DNA from: CAZPUR01 sp964589815 | GTDB taxonomy: Bacteria; Patescibacteriota; Microgenomatia; UBA1400 | Length of the DNA stretch: 64,000 nt | NCBI GenBank assembly: GCA_964589815.1 | Contig: CAZPUR010000004.1 | Span: 15,036 to 79,035 of the forward strand | Reading direction: 5' to 3' | Shown: in pieces, positions 15,965 to 24,454 of the stretch | Layout: each line of letters opens with the position of its first letter | How positions within the stretch are numbered: position 1 is the first letter of the stretch | Notes under the pieces: generated by a model | The model's database searches: none | What the model saw: only the letters and a program-made list of their open reading frames with translations | What the model was told of the DNA's origin: nothing | Translations under genes and position numbers: made by a program

Positions 15965-16698
15965 AGCATTCGCCAGAGATGGTTAAAAATGAGCTTCATA
16001 GTTTGACTGATGCTTTCTTCCCGAATAACTACCGCATAAGGCAACTCATCTTTAGTTAAAGAGATTAGGGATAATTTATTAGCATAAATGATAATATAGC
16101 TGGAACCAGTATCATTACGAGAACTTAACCATTTTCTTTGGGCCAAAGCCGCTTCTTCGCCACCTTTACCCAGAGCAATAACTTTAACCCTGATTTTGTG
16201 TTTAATTCTTTGTTTAGTGTAGGCTGGGAAAAAGCGGTAAAGGTATTTTCTTAAAAGCCTGGCAGAAAAAACAAAATATTCTTTAGGCTTAGTTTTTTTC
16301 ATAATGGCCAATACATCTTTAAGCACTTTTTCAATTCCTTCATCGCCTTCATAATACTGAACCACAGGTTTTTCCGGGATAAAGCTTTGATCTTTTAATT
16401 GAGGAATTAACTCGTTTTTTAAAAATTTTTCAGTTTGGTTTAAAAATTGGTGTTTTTGCTGGAGGAGAGAATTAAGTTTCTCTGCTGGCTCAGCTAAGTA
16501 ATGTTTTCTTTTTCCCTTGAGCTGAAAACTAACCAAACCTTTATTTTTCAACTGCCTAAGGATTTCGTGAGTCGTACCCCGATTAATCTGAGTTTTTTCT
16601 GCCACTTCCCTGATAGAAGTAGCCCCTAATTGAAGCAGCGTTTTATAAACCAAATATTCTTTTTTATTTAAGCCTAAAGCCTGCCAAAAGTTTTTCAT
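15961..16698 (-). CDS. TrmB-family transcriptional regulator
   Basis: A 245-residue TrmB-like regulator. The N-terminal winged helix (residues 5-75) reads LGLNKKEYLVYKTLLQLGATSIREVAEKTQINRGTTHEILRQL, where the family's LGLTxYEAxVY opening is easily seen. A short coiled coil (about 75-105) leads to an effector domain of the type that binds sugars or sugar phosphates in other TrmB proteins. It is transcribed away from glmS across a 139-base spacer holding several TTGACA motifs. The likely target is therefore glmS and its own gene, with an amino-sugar phosphate as a plausible but untested effector. Confidence 0.85.
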   Translation of the reverse strand: MKNFWQALGLNKKEYLVYKTLLQLGATSIREVAEKTQINRGTTHEILRQLKNKGLVSFQLKGKRKHYLAEPAEKLNSLLQQKHQFLNQTEKFLKNELIPQLKDQSFIPEKPVVQYYEGDEGIEKVLKDVLAIMKKTKPKEYFVFSARLLRKYLYRFFPAYTKQRIKHKIRVKVIALGKGGEEAALAQRKWLSSRNDTGSSYIIIYANKLSLISLTKDELPYAVVIREESISQTMKLIFNHLWRML

Positions 16699-16740
16699 AA
16701 ATAATGATTTTAGATGAGTTAATTATAGGGTAGTATTTAA

Positions 16741-16800
16741 TAATTGTCAAAAAATTGTTGACAAAAGATATTGACATAAGAAAAATATATCCATAAAATT
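16741..16800 (+). promoter_or_regulatory. glmS promoter and possible TrmB operator
   Basis: In the divergent spacer TTGACA (16771-16776) is followed after 17 bases by TAAAAT (16794-16799), a good promoter for glmS. An inverted pair, TTGTCAA (about 16745) and TTGACAA (about 16758), overlaps the upstream part and could be the operator. Confidence 0.5.
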
Positions 16801-16837
16801 ATTGACATTTGTTGAAATTTGAAGAGGCGATATAAAA

Positions 16838-18607
16838 ATGTGCGGTATTGTTGCCTACATCGGTCCAAAAAAAACAGCAGCCCAGATTGTTTTTCAAGGT
16901 TTGAAAAAACTGGAATATCGTGGTTATGATTCTTGGGGGGTGGCAGTTAAACCTTTTAAGGCCAATCAACTTAGGATTGAAAAACGTATCGGCAAGATTG
17001 GTCAAGCGAAACTAAGACTGCCTCAAGGGAACCTGGCGATTGGTCATACCCGCTGGGCCACCCACGGTGGGGTTACTAATACCAACGCTCATCCTCATCT
17101 TGATTGTCAGAAAAAATTGGCCGTGATTCATAACGGAATTGTGGAGAATTACCAAGCTTTAAGGCAGGGTTTGAAAAATAGAGGCCACCTTTTTACTTCC
17201 GAAACAGACACCGAAGTAGTCGCTCATTTGATTGAAGAAAAATTAAAGAAAGAGTCTGTTGAAAAAGCGGTTTTCTCCTCTTTTAAAAACTTAGTTGGTT
17301 CTAATGCCATTGCCATTCTGGATTTAACCTCAGAGAAGATTATTGCCTGTCGTGACGGTTCACCCTTGGTCGTCGGCGTAGGCAAAGATGAATATTTTTT
17401 AGCCTCAGATGTAACTCCCTTTTTACCCTACACGAAAAAGGCCTTGTTTTTAAATGACGGTGAGGCGGTAGTTTTAAGTAAGAAAGGGGTTAAGCTTTAT
17501 GATTTTAAGACTGGCAGAGAGAAAAAATATAGACTTAAAATTATTGATTGGCAAATAGAAGATGCCCAAAAAGCAGGTTACCCCCATTTTCTCATCAAGG
17601 AAATTATGGAACAGAAAAAAACCATTCCTCAAACGGCTTTTTTAAACGAAGCAGTGATTAAGGACTTAGCTTTAGAAATTAAAAAGAAAAGGAAAGTTTT
17701 CTTAACTGCCTGCGGCACGGCCGCTTATTGTGCCTTAGCGGCGGAATATTTTTTTGCCAAAGAAGGCATTAATGTTGCCAGCTATGGTGCTTACGAGTTT
17801 TTACCTTTTGTGGATTTTTGTGACCAAAATAGTTTTTTAATTGCCATTTCTCAGAGTGGAGAGACAGCAGACACTTTAATTGCCGCTAAAAAAGCTAAAG
17901 CAAAAGGGGCTAAAATTGTGGTGCTAGTCAATGCGGTCGGTTCGACTTTAGAGAGAATGGCAGATTATGTTTTGTCTGTTGGCGCCGGTCCAGAGATTGC
18001 CGTTGTTTCTACCAAAGCTTTTACTTCTCAGCTGACCACTTTATATCTTTTATCTCGGGCAATCACGGGTAAATATTTGTCAGCCAAAAAGCAAATTGCC
18101 AACCTTAAATCAAGATTAACCAGATGGCTAAATAAAAATTTACAGCAAAAAATTATAAATCTGGCTAAAAAACTTAAAGACCATCAGGATATTTATTTGA
18201 TTGGTAAACATTTAAATTATCCTGGCGTTTTGGAAATAGCCTTAAAAATTAAAGAGACTTCTTACCTTCATTCAGAAGCTTTTGCTTCAGGCGAGCTTAA
18301 ACATGGGGTGATTAGTTTAATTCAAAAAGGGACACCCTGTATTGTTTTGGCCAACTTAGAAGGAGAAACCAGAAGAGAAGTGCTTTCTTCAGCCACAGAA
18401 CTTAAGTCTAGGGGCGCAAAAATTATTGGTATTTCTCCCTTAAACGCGCCAGAATTTGATGAATATATCAAAACTCCTGACCTAGGTGACCTAACTATTT
18501 TAGGCAATGTAATCGTCGGTCAACTATTGGGTTATTATTTAGCCATTGGTTGTGGTTGTGACCCAGATAAACCAAGAAATCTGGCTAAAAGTGTCACGGT
18601 AAAATGA
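16838..18607 (+). CDS. glmS: Glucosamine-6-phosphate synthase GlmS
   Basis: It makes glucosamine-6-P from fructose-6-P and glutamine, the entry to amino-sugar synthesis. After Met removal, Cys1 of MCGIVAYIG is the glutaminase nucleophile; HTRWATHGG and NHNGIVENY-like VIHNGIVENY follow. Two SIS isomerase domains occupy about residues 270-560 (TACGTAAYCALAAEYF, SQSGETADT, AVVSTKAFTSQL). The C-terminus LAKSVTVK is the conserved sugar-channel tail. The length of 589 residues is normal. It has its own promoter and faces a TrmB regulator. No glmS ribozyme-like leader fits in the 139-base spacer. Confidence 0.96.
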   Translation: MCGIVAYIGPKKTAAQIVFQGLKKLEYRGYDSWGVAVKPFKANQLRIEKRIGKIGQAKLRLPQGNLAIGHTRWATHGGVTNTNAHPHLDCQKKLAVIHNGIVENYQALRQGLKNRGHLFTSETDTEVVAHLIEEKLKKESVEKAVFSSFKNLVGSNAIAILDLTSEKIIACRDGSPLVVGVGKDEYFLASDVTPFLPYTKKALFLNDGEAVVLSKKGVKLYDFKTGREKKYRLKIIDWQIEDAQKAGYPHFLIKEIMEQKKTIPQTAFLNEAVIKDLALEIKKKRKVFLTACGTAAYCALAAEYFFAKEGINVASYGAYEFLPFVDFCDQNSFLIAISQSGETADTLIAAKKAKAKGAKIVVLVNAVGSTLERMADYVLSVGAGPEIAVVSTKAFTSQLTTLYLLSRAITGKYLSAKKQIANLKSRLTRWLNKNLQQKIINLAKKLKDHQDIYLIGKHLNYPGVLEIALKIKETSYLHSEAFASGELKHGVISLIQKGTPCIVLANLEGETRREVLSSATELKSRGAKIIGISPLNAPEFDEYIKTPDLGDLTILGNVIVGQLLGYYLAIGCGCDPDKPRNLAKSVTVK

Positions 18608-18635
18608 TTCCGCTTAGCGGGATAAAATTAATTTT

Positions 18636-19622
18636 ATGAGAAAGAAAAAAGATAAGATTGTGGTCATTGGCGGTGGCACCGGCAGTTTTGTAGTTCTTTC
18701 CGGTTTAAGAAATTATCCGGTTGATTTAACGGCCATTGTCACCGTGGCCGATAGCGGCGGTTCCACCGGTAGACTGCGGACAGAATTTGGCTTTTTGCCG
18801 GTAGGAGATATGCGTCAGTGTTTGGCCGCTTTAGCCTCAGAGAGCGGTGAGAATTATATCCAAAAATTACTTTTATACCGGTTTGCCAAATGTAAAGGAC
18901 TTAAGGGTCATAACCTGGGTAATCTTATTCTTACCGCTTTAACAGACTTGAGCGGTTCTGAAGCTAAAGCCCTAGAAATAGCTGCTCGAATTTTTCGTTT
19001 ACACGGCACAATTTTACCCATTACCAAAACCAATATTGATTTAGTCGCTACTTATGAAGATGGTAAGACAGTGATAGGTGAGCATGAGATTGATGAGCCT
19101 AAACATCAAGGAGGGAAAAGGATTGTTAAACTCACCACTAAACCACGAGCCAAGATTTATCCACCAGCTCAAAAAGCAATTGAGCAAGCAGGCCTAGTCG
19201 TTTTAGGACCAGGTGATCTTTATACCAGTATTTTGCCAAACTTGGTCATTGAAGGGATTAAGAAGGCTTTTAACCGCTCAAAAGCAAAAATAGTCTATGT
19301 AGTTAATTTAATGACTCGCTATAGCCAAACTCATAATTTTACCGCTCAAGACCATCTTAATGAAATAGAGAGGTATTTAGATCAAAAAGTAGACTTTGTT
19401 TTAATCAATAATCACAGGATACCCAATAATATTCTAAAACTTTATCAAAAAGAAAAAGGGATTCCGGTCAAAGATGACTTAGTTACCCAAGCTCATTGCA
19501 AAGTGATCAGAAAAGATTTGCTAGCCCCAACAGTAATCATCAAACCCAAGGGAGATTTATTAAAGCGAAGCTATCTACGTCATAACTCGGCTAAATTAGC
19601 TCAAGCTCTAATTCAGCTTTAA
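18636..19622 (+). CDS. yvcK: YvcK/CofD-like protein
   Basis: A CofD-fold protein of the YvcK (gluconeogenesis factor, UPF0052) group. In Bacillus and others it binds UDP-sugars and links central metabolism to cell wall synthesis, partly by acting on GlmS and PBP1. Visible are VVIGGGTGSFVVLSGLR, VTVADSGGSTGRLRTEFGFLPVGDMRQCLAAL and HNLGNLILTAL. The length of 328 residues is normal. It follows glmS by 28 bases, with a small CCGCTTAGCGG hairpin between (18610-18620). The pairing with glmS supports the regulatory role. Confidence 0.92.
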   Translation: MRKKKDKIVVIGGGTGSFVVLSGLRNYPVDLTAIVTVADSGGSTGRLRTEFGFLPVGDMRQCLAALASESGENYIQKLLLYRFAKCKGLKGHNLGNLILTALTDLSGSEAKALEIAARIFRLHGTILPITKTNIDLVATYEDGKTVIGEHEIDEPKHQGGKRIVKLTTKPRAKIYPPAQKAIEQAGLVVLGPGDLYTSILPNLVIEGIKKAFNRSKAKIVYVVNLMTRYSQTHNFTAQDHLNEIERYLDQKVDFVLINNHRIPNNILKLYQKEKGIPVKDDLVTQAHCKVIRKDLLAPTVIIKPKGDLLKRSYLRHNSAKLAQALIQL

Positions 19623-19672
19623 GCCTAGTATAATTTCGCTACTATAGGACTAGAAGTACAATTATAAGAAGA

Positions 19673-19700
19673 TTGACTTCTGTCTATTTTAGGATATAAT
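19673..19700 (+). promoter_or_regulatory. Strong promoter of a small gene
   Basis: TTGACT (19673-19678), a 16-base spacer and TATAAT (19695-19700) preceded by GGA. The start would be near 19707. The leader then carries TTGTTT and AAACAA, which can pair and leave no Shine-Dalgarno sequence before ATG 19739. Confidence 0.6.
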
Positions 19701-19738
19701 GCTTGTTTGCTATAGGCATTATATTTTTTTAAACAAAT

Positions 19739-20008
19739 ATGGCTGCAGAAGCGTCAGATCAACAATTACGAAGAGCAATAGAATCTCTTTCTTCTGAGGA
19801 AGCTCGTGTAGTAATGGGAGTTTTGAAGGAAACCACGCGATTTCTCCAGGGGGGGCCTGAACCAAATTATGATCTAGTTCCGGGCCTGGACAGTCTCACT
19901 CCAGAGGGTGAAACGAGGGTGGCTAAGGTCATTAACGGAGTCAGCGAAGGTATTCAGGTTAGCATGGCTTTACATCAAATCAACCTTCCCAAAACTTGGC
20001 AAGCCTAA
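19739..20008 (+). CDS. Small protein of unknown function
   Basis: An 89-residue soluble, acidic protein that I do not recognise. It is probably mostly helical (RRAIESLSSEEARVVMGVLKETTRFL at 11-36). Its own near-consensus promoter and A+T-rich leader suggest strong, independent expression within the cell wall cluster. There is no signal peptide, no Cys and no obvious DNA-binding motif. Confidence 0.55.
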   Translation: MAAEASDQQLRRAIESLSSEEARVVMGVLKETTRFLQGGPEPNYDLVPGLDSLTPEGETRVAKVINGVSEGIQVSMALHQINLPKTWQA

Positions 20009-20079
20009 TTTCACAAGCTCTGTTTAAAACTTAATTTAACTCTTGTCAAATTTTTTTAACTTGCCTAAAATGAAAATAT

Positions 20080-20793
20080 ATGGATATGCCGATTATTATT
20101 CTTCATGGTTGGGACAGCAAGATTAAGAGATGGAGGAATTTCCAAGAGCAAATGGAGAAAAAAGGTTTTTTGACTTTTCTGCCTTCTTTACCAGGTTTTG
20201 GTAAAAGCCAATTAAAAGAAGTCTGGAGTCTTGATGATTATGTCAGCTGGCTGGAAAAGTATATCGCTATTAATCAATTCAAAAAATTTTATCTTTTGGG
20301 ACATTCTTTCGGCGGTCAGGTGGCGATTAAATTCAGCTCTTTACGGCCCAAAGGCTTAGAAAAGCTGATTTTAGTTAACAGCGCCGGCATGAGGAAAAAA
20401 TTAAGCTTAAAAAAATTGCTTTTTTGGGTTTTGGCTAAAACAGGAAAAATATTTTTTTATATTCCTCCTTTTTTGTTTTTTAGAAAACCGGCCCAATGGT
20501 TGCTTTATAAATTAGTGAGAGAAAGAGATTATTATCAGGCCTCGCAAATAATGAAAAAGACTTTAAAGAAAGTTTTGCAGCAAGATGTCAGTAAGAGTTT
20601 AAAAAAGATAAAAGCGCCGACTTTAATTGTTTGGGGGGAAAATGATAAAAAGACGCCTTTAAGCGACGGTTTATTAATCAACAGCAAAATAAGAAAATCT
20701 AAATTAGTAGTTATTAAAGGAACCGGTCATGGTCTGCCTTTTGAAAAAACCGATTTACTAGTAGCCCAAATAGAAAGTTTTATTTTCGAATGA
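20080..20793 (+). CDS. Alpha/beta hydrolase
   Basis: A 237-residue alpha/beta-hydrolase. The oxyanion region is IILHGWDSK, the nucleophile elbow is G74-H-S76-F-G-G, the acid is in WGENDKKTP (about residues 188-196) and the base is in KGTGHGLPFE (about 217). A cap segment, LLFWVLAKTGKIFFYIPPFLFF at about 112-133, is strongly hydrophobic and may touch the membrane. Its stop overlaps the murF start (ATGA, 20790-20793), so the two are translationally coupled; a link to murein or lipid carrier processing is an inference. The substrate is unknown. Confidence 0.8.
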   Translation: MDMPIIILHGWDSKIKRWRNFQEQMEKKGFLTFLPSLPGFGKSQLKEVWSLDDYVSWLEKYIAINQFKKFYLLGHSFGGQVAIKFSSLRPKGLEKLILVNSAGMRKKLSLKKLLFWVLAKTGKIFFYIPPFLFFRKPAQWLLYKLVRERDYYQASQIMKKTLKKVLQQDVSKSLKKIKAPTLIVWGENDKKTPLSDGLLINSKIRKSKLVVIKGTGHGLPFEKTDLLVAQIESFIFE

Positions 20794-22235
20794 AATATTT
20801 AAATTTACTTTTACCACTGTTTTTTTTCTTTTTTATCTACTTGGGTATCCAGATTGTAAAAATTAATTTATTTTTTATTTATCTGGTTCAGTTGAAAGAG
20901 TATCGTTGGGATAGGATTAAGGCCCATTTGAAAACTTTAACTGGGAGAAGACAGTTAATTGGTTACTTTAATTTATTAAAGTGGCGGAAGTTTTATTCTC
21001 CTAAATTTACCTTAAGGGTAATTTTAATTTTAATTTTTACTTTTATAGCTCAATACAATTTTTTCTTTTTCGGCCTACGCTTCCTTTTCCGTTCTCTTGA
21101 AGATATTTCTAGCCTCATTCCTTTGTTGGTCTTATTAGTTTTGTTTTTGATAAACTTGATTACCCCTTTAGTTGTTTTTTTTGCCGCCGCCATTTCTGTT
21201 TTACTTACTGCTCCCATAAAAAAATTAACCATCTCTTTAGCCAAAGTCAAGATGAAGAGACGCCCTCATTTATTGGTTATTGGTATTACCGGCAGTTATG
21301 GTAAAACCGCGGTTAAAGAAATTCTTAGTTTTATTTTGAGTAATTTTTATCAAGTTTTGAAAACGCCATTGAATTGCAATACTCAGCTGGGAGTGGCTAA
21401 GTGGATTCTAAAGAAGCTGAAAAGAAAAGATGAAATTTTCATTGTAGAGATGGGAGCTTATAAAAAAGGAGAGATAAAGAAGATGGCCAAGATGGTTAAA
21501 CCAAAAATTGGGATCATTACCGCGGTTAACGAACAACATTTAGCTCTTTTTGGTTCCATTACCAAAACTCAGTGGGCCAAATATGAATTAATTAAATCTT
21601 TACCCGAAGACGGTTTGGCCATCTTCAACGCTAACAATAAATACACCAAATATTTATATCAGGTTTGCAAAAAGCCTAAAAAATTATATGGTCAAAGAGG
21701 CAGCCGATTGCAAACTAAAATATTGGGTGATTGGCACAGAGATAATATCCAGGCAGCTTTGGCAGTTTGTGATTATTTGAAAATTCCCCGAAAAAAAGTT
21801 TACCGTCAAGTTAAAAAATTAAAAGAGTTTCCCCTGGGAATCCAAATTAAGAAAGGGAAAAGAGGAGCAAAAATTATCGATGATGCTTACAGCGCTAATC
21901 CGACTGGTTTTTTGGCGGCCTTAGAACTGCTCAGAAAGACTCCGGGGAAACAAAAAATTCTAGTGGCTCAAGGCATTATTGAGCTTGGCAACATGAGTCA
22001 AAAGATTCACCGGCAGATTGGTCAGAAAGCGGGAGAATTCTGTGACAAAGTTTTTCTGATTCAGCCTGATTTTTACCAAGCCATCATTGAGGGGGCCAAT
22101 CGGGAAAAAACCTTTGTTGATGTCGAGGAAGATGGGGCTTTGTTATTGGCTAAAATTAAAGGCTTATTAAATAAAAATACCGTGGTTCTTCTTGAGGGCG
22201 TACCTCCTTATTTAGGGAAAAAATTGACTGCCTGA
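20790..22235 (+). CDS. murF: MurF-type ligase with N-terminal membrane domain
   Basis: The C-terminal 320 residues are a Mur ligase of the MurF type, which adds D-Ala-D-Ala to the UDP-MurNAc tripeptide. They show the P-loop G165-ITGSYGKT173 followed by AVKE, TPLNCNTQLGVA, EMGAYKKGEIKKMAK, NEQHLALFGS, DWHRDNIQAALAVCDYL, IIDDAYSANPTGFLAAL and the LVAQGIIELGN motif. Residues 1-150 hold about four membrane helices (about 5-33, 73-98, 108-127 and 125-141) in place of the normal soluble N-terminal substrate domain. The enzyme is therefore predicted to sit at the membrane beside MraY, whose gene lies two genes downstream. Confidence 0.87.
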   Translation: MKYLNLLLPLFFFFFIYLGIQIVKINLFFIYLVQLKEYRWDRIKAHLKTLTGRRQLIGYFNLLKWRKFYSPKFTLRVILILIFTFIAQYNFFFFGLRFLFRSLEDISSLIPLLVLLVLFLINLITPLVVFFAAAISVLLTAPIKKLTISLAKVKMKRRPHLLVIGITGSYGKTAVKEILSFILSNFYQVLKTPLNCNTQLGVAKWILKKLKRKDEIFIVEMGAYKKGEIKKMAKMVKPKIGIITAVNEQHLALFGSITKTQWAKYELIKSLPEDGLAIFNANNKYTKYLYQVCKKPKKLYGQRGSRLQTKILGDWHRDNIQAALAVCDYLKIPRKKVYRQVKKLKEFPLGIQIKKGKRGAKIIDDAYSANPTGFLAALELLRKTPGKQKILVAQGIIELGNMSQKIHRQIGQKAGEFCDKVFLIQPDFYQAIIEGANREKTFVDVEEDGALLLAKIKGLLNKNTVVLLEGVPPYLGKKLTA

Positions 22236-22236
22236 T

Positions 22237-22366
22237 TATACCGCACCAAAGAAAACTCCGTCAGAATGATGAATTTAATCTAAAAGTATGATAAAGTTTT
22301 CTTGGTACGGTATGAAAACTATTACTTTTGAAAAACTGCAGATTAGAAATCTGCAGAGTTTTCATA
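22237..22366. repeat. Two-stem palindromic element, copy 2
   Basis: The murF-femX spacer holds the same two-part repeat as 6894-6983. The first stem is TACCG...CGGTA (22239-22243 and 22308-22312) with an inner AAGAAAACT/AGTTTTCTT. The second is ATGAAAACT (22312-22320) to AGTTTTCAT (22357-22365), with the inner CTGCAGATT/AATCTGCAG. The central words AAAACTATTACTTTT are identical in both copies. Confidence 0.75.
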
Positions 22367-22377
22367 ATTAGAAAGAA

Positions 22378-23394
22378 ATGATCAGAACAGATTTTATAAA
22401 AGATAAAGAACTCTGGGAAAGATTTGTCTTAAATTTTCCTTCTGCCTCTTTTTTACAATCCTGGAATTGGGGAGAAGTACATTCTGCCTTAGGAAAGAAA
22501 ATTTTCCGCCTGGGATTTTTTGAAAAACAAAAGTTAACCGGCGCCTGCCTTCTGGTGAAACAGGAAGCCAAACGAGGTTTTTACTTAGAGTGTCCAGGCG
22601 GGCCCTTAATCGACTGGACTAAACCCATTTATCAAGAGGAATTTTTAAATCAAATTAAAAAAATTGGTCAAGAGGAGAATTGTGTTTTTGTTCGAGTAAG
22701 GCCGCAAATTTTAGAGACTTTAGCCAATAGGCTTTTATTTAAAAAACTGGGTTTTCTTCCTGCGCCCATGCATCTTCACGCTGAATTGACGCTTCAGCTT
22801 GATCTTCAGAAAAATGAAGAACAACTTTTGAGAGGGATGCGGAAAAATACCCGTTATTTAGTTAAAAAAGCCATTAAAGGAAATATAATAGTTGAACAAA
22901 GTACTAATTTAGAAGACATTGAAATGCTATACAAACTTCAACTAGAGACGGTTAAAAGAAGACACTTTACTCCTTTTGCCAAAAAATTTTTTTTGGGAGA
23001 ATTTAAAACTTTTTTAAAAGACGACCAGATTCGACTTTTTAAAGTTATTTATAAAAATAAAGTTCTAGCCGCGGCTCTAATTATTTTCTATGGTGGCGAG
23101 GCTATCTATCATTATTCTGGTTCCTCCTTGCGTTTTAGGAAAATTCCTGCTTCTTATGCTCTGCAATGGGCGGCGATCAAAGAAGCAAAAAGGCGTGGTT
23201 GCCAAAGGTATAATTTTTGGGGAGTGGCTCCGCTTGATAAGCCTAAGCATCGTTTTGCCGGTGTCAGCTTGTTTAAAAGGGGCTTTGGCGGAGAAGAAGT
23301 CAGCTATTTACATGCCCATGATTTACCTTTAAACTTAAAATACTGGGTGGTTTATGTTTTTGAAACTTTAAGAAAAATCTGCCGCGGTCTTTGA
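22378..23394 (+). CDS. FemAB-type aminoacyl or peptidoglycan-bridge transferase
   Basis: A 338-residue protein of the FemABX group, two GNAT-like domains that use aminoacyl-tRNA to add amino acids to the stem peptide of lipid II or its precursors. Typical features are the start SASFLQSWNWGEVHSALGKKIFRLG, the middle MRKNTRYLVKKAIKGNI, HRFAGVSLFKRGFGGEEVSY and the C-terminal ending NLKYWVVYVFETLRKI. It lies between murF and mraY, which supports cross-bridge formation on cytoplasmic precursors or lipid II. Which amino acid it uses cannot be read from the sequence. Confidence 0.85.
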   Translation: MIRTDFIKDKELWERFVLNFPSASFLQSWNWGEVHSALGKKIFRLGFFEKQKLTGACLLVKQEAKRGFYLECPGGPLIDWTKPIYQEEFLNQIKKIGQEENCVFVRVRPQILETLANRLLFKKLGFLPAPMHLHAELTLQLDLQKNEEQLLRGMRKNTRYLVKKAIKGNIIVEQSTNLEDIEMLYKLQLETVKRRHFTPFAKKFFLGEFKTFLKDDQIRLFKVIYKNKVLAAALIIFYGGEAIYHYSGSSLRFRKIPASYALQWAAIKEAKRRGCQRYNFWGVAPLDKPKHRFAGVSLFKRGFGGEEVSYLHAHDLPLNLKYWVVYVFETLRKICRGL

Positions 23395-23409
23395 AAAAGG
23401 AGAATGCTG

Positions 23410-24453
23410 ATGCATAAATCAATGGCTTTATTTTTAGGTCTACTTATTTTTTCTTTCATCATTACCAGCATTTGTCTCGTGCCCTTTATTAATTTGCTTT
23501 ATAAATTAAAGATGACGCGGAGGAAACAAAAAACCAAAGATTTTCAAAATAAACCGACTCCGATTTTTGACCGCTTTCATCAACATAAAGCCGGCACGCC
23601 GGTAGGCGGAGGCTTTTTAATCGTCGTCTTGGTTTGCCTGCTTTTTGCTTTCCTTTTCCCCTTGGGCAAATATTTGGGCGTGTTTGTGACTTATGTTTAT
23701 CCTATTGCCGAAGAGATCAACATTATCTTTTTTAGCTTTTTATCTTTTGCCTTATTAGGTTTTTATGATGATATTTTGAAATTCTTTAACTTCAAAAAAA
23801 GCGGCTTTTTTGGTCTGCGTATGCGCCATAAATTCATTATCCAGTGGATTTTAGCCTTAGTTATCAGTTTGCTTTTATATCAAAATCTTAAAATTGATAT
23901 TTTTTATGTGCCTTTTGTTGGTGTTTTTCGATTGGGATGGCTTTATGTCCCTCTGGCGGCCATGGTGATTGTCGCCTTTGCCAACGCGGTTAATGTTACC
24001 GATGGCTTAGACGGTTTGGCCTCAGGAATTTTAATGATTTGTCTTTTTGCTTTTTGGATTTTATCAGCCTCAATTTTAGACACGCCTTTATCTTTCTTTA
24101 TTTCTCTGTGGATAGGCTCTTTAATTGCCTTTTTATACTTTAATATTTATCCGGCTAGGATTTGGTTGGGCGATGTAGGCGCCTTGTCTTTTGGAGCTAC
24201 CTTAGCGGTGGTGGGTTTGCTTTTAGGTAAAGTGATGGGTTTAGTCGTCATTGGCGGTATTTTCGTGGCGGAGATACTTTCCAGTTTGATGCAGATTGTC
24301 TGGAAGAAATTTAAAGGTAGAAAATTGTTTCCGGTAGCCCCTCTCCATCTTTGGCTTCAGTTAATTGGTTGGGAAGAACCTAAAATCGTTCAGCGCGCTT
24401 GGTTGGCAGGAATTATGCTAGCCATTTTTGGTGTCTGGTTAGCCGTAATTTAA
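23410..24453 (+). CDS. mraY: Phospho-MurNAc-pentapeptide transferase MraY
   Basis: It transfers phospho-MurNAc-pentapeptide from UDP to undecaprenyl phosphate, making lipid I. About ten membrane helices are visible. The conserved loops are TPVGGGFLIV (near residue 59), FYDDILKFF with the catalytic Asp pair, NAVNVTDGLDGLASG, YPARIWLGDVGALSFGA and PLHLWLQLIGWEEPKIV with the basic HHxxE-like loop. GGAG at 23399-23402 fits the ATG at 23410 (seven bases); the ATG at 23404 would be too close. Eleven bases separate it from femX and one base from the next gene. Confidence 0.95.
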   Translation: MHKSMALFLGLLIFSFIITSICLVPFINLLYKLKMTRRKQKTKDFQNKPTPIFDRFHQHKAGTPVGGGFLIVVLVCLLFAFLFPLGKYLGVFVTYVYPIAEEINIIFFSFLSFALLGFYDDILKFFNFKKSGFFGLRMRHKFIIQWILALVISLLLYQNLKIDIFYVPFVGVFRLGWLYVPLAAMVIVAFANAVNVTDGLDGLASGILMICLFAFWILSASILDTPLSFFISLWIGSLIAFLYFNIYPARIWLGDVGALSFGATLAVVGLLLGKVMGLVVIGGIFVAEILSSLMQIVWKKFKGRKLFPVAPLHLWLQLIGWEEPKIVQRAWLAGIMLAIFGVWLAVI

Positions 24454-24454
24454 G

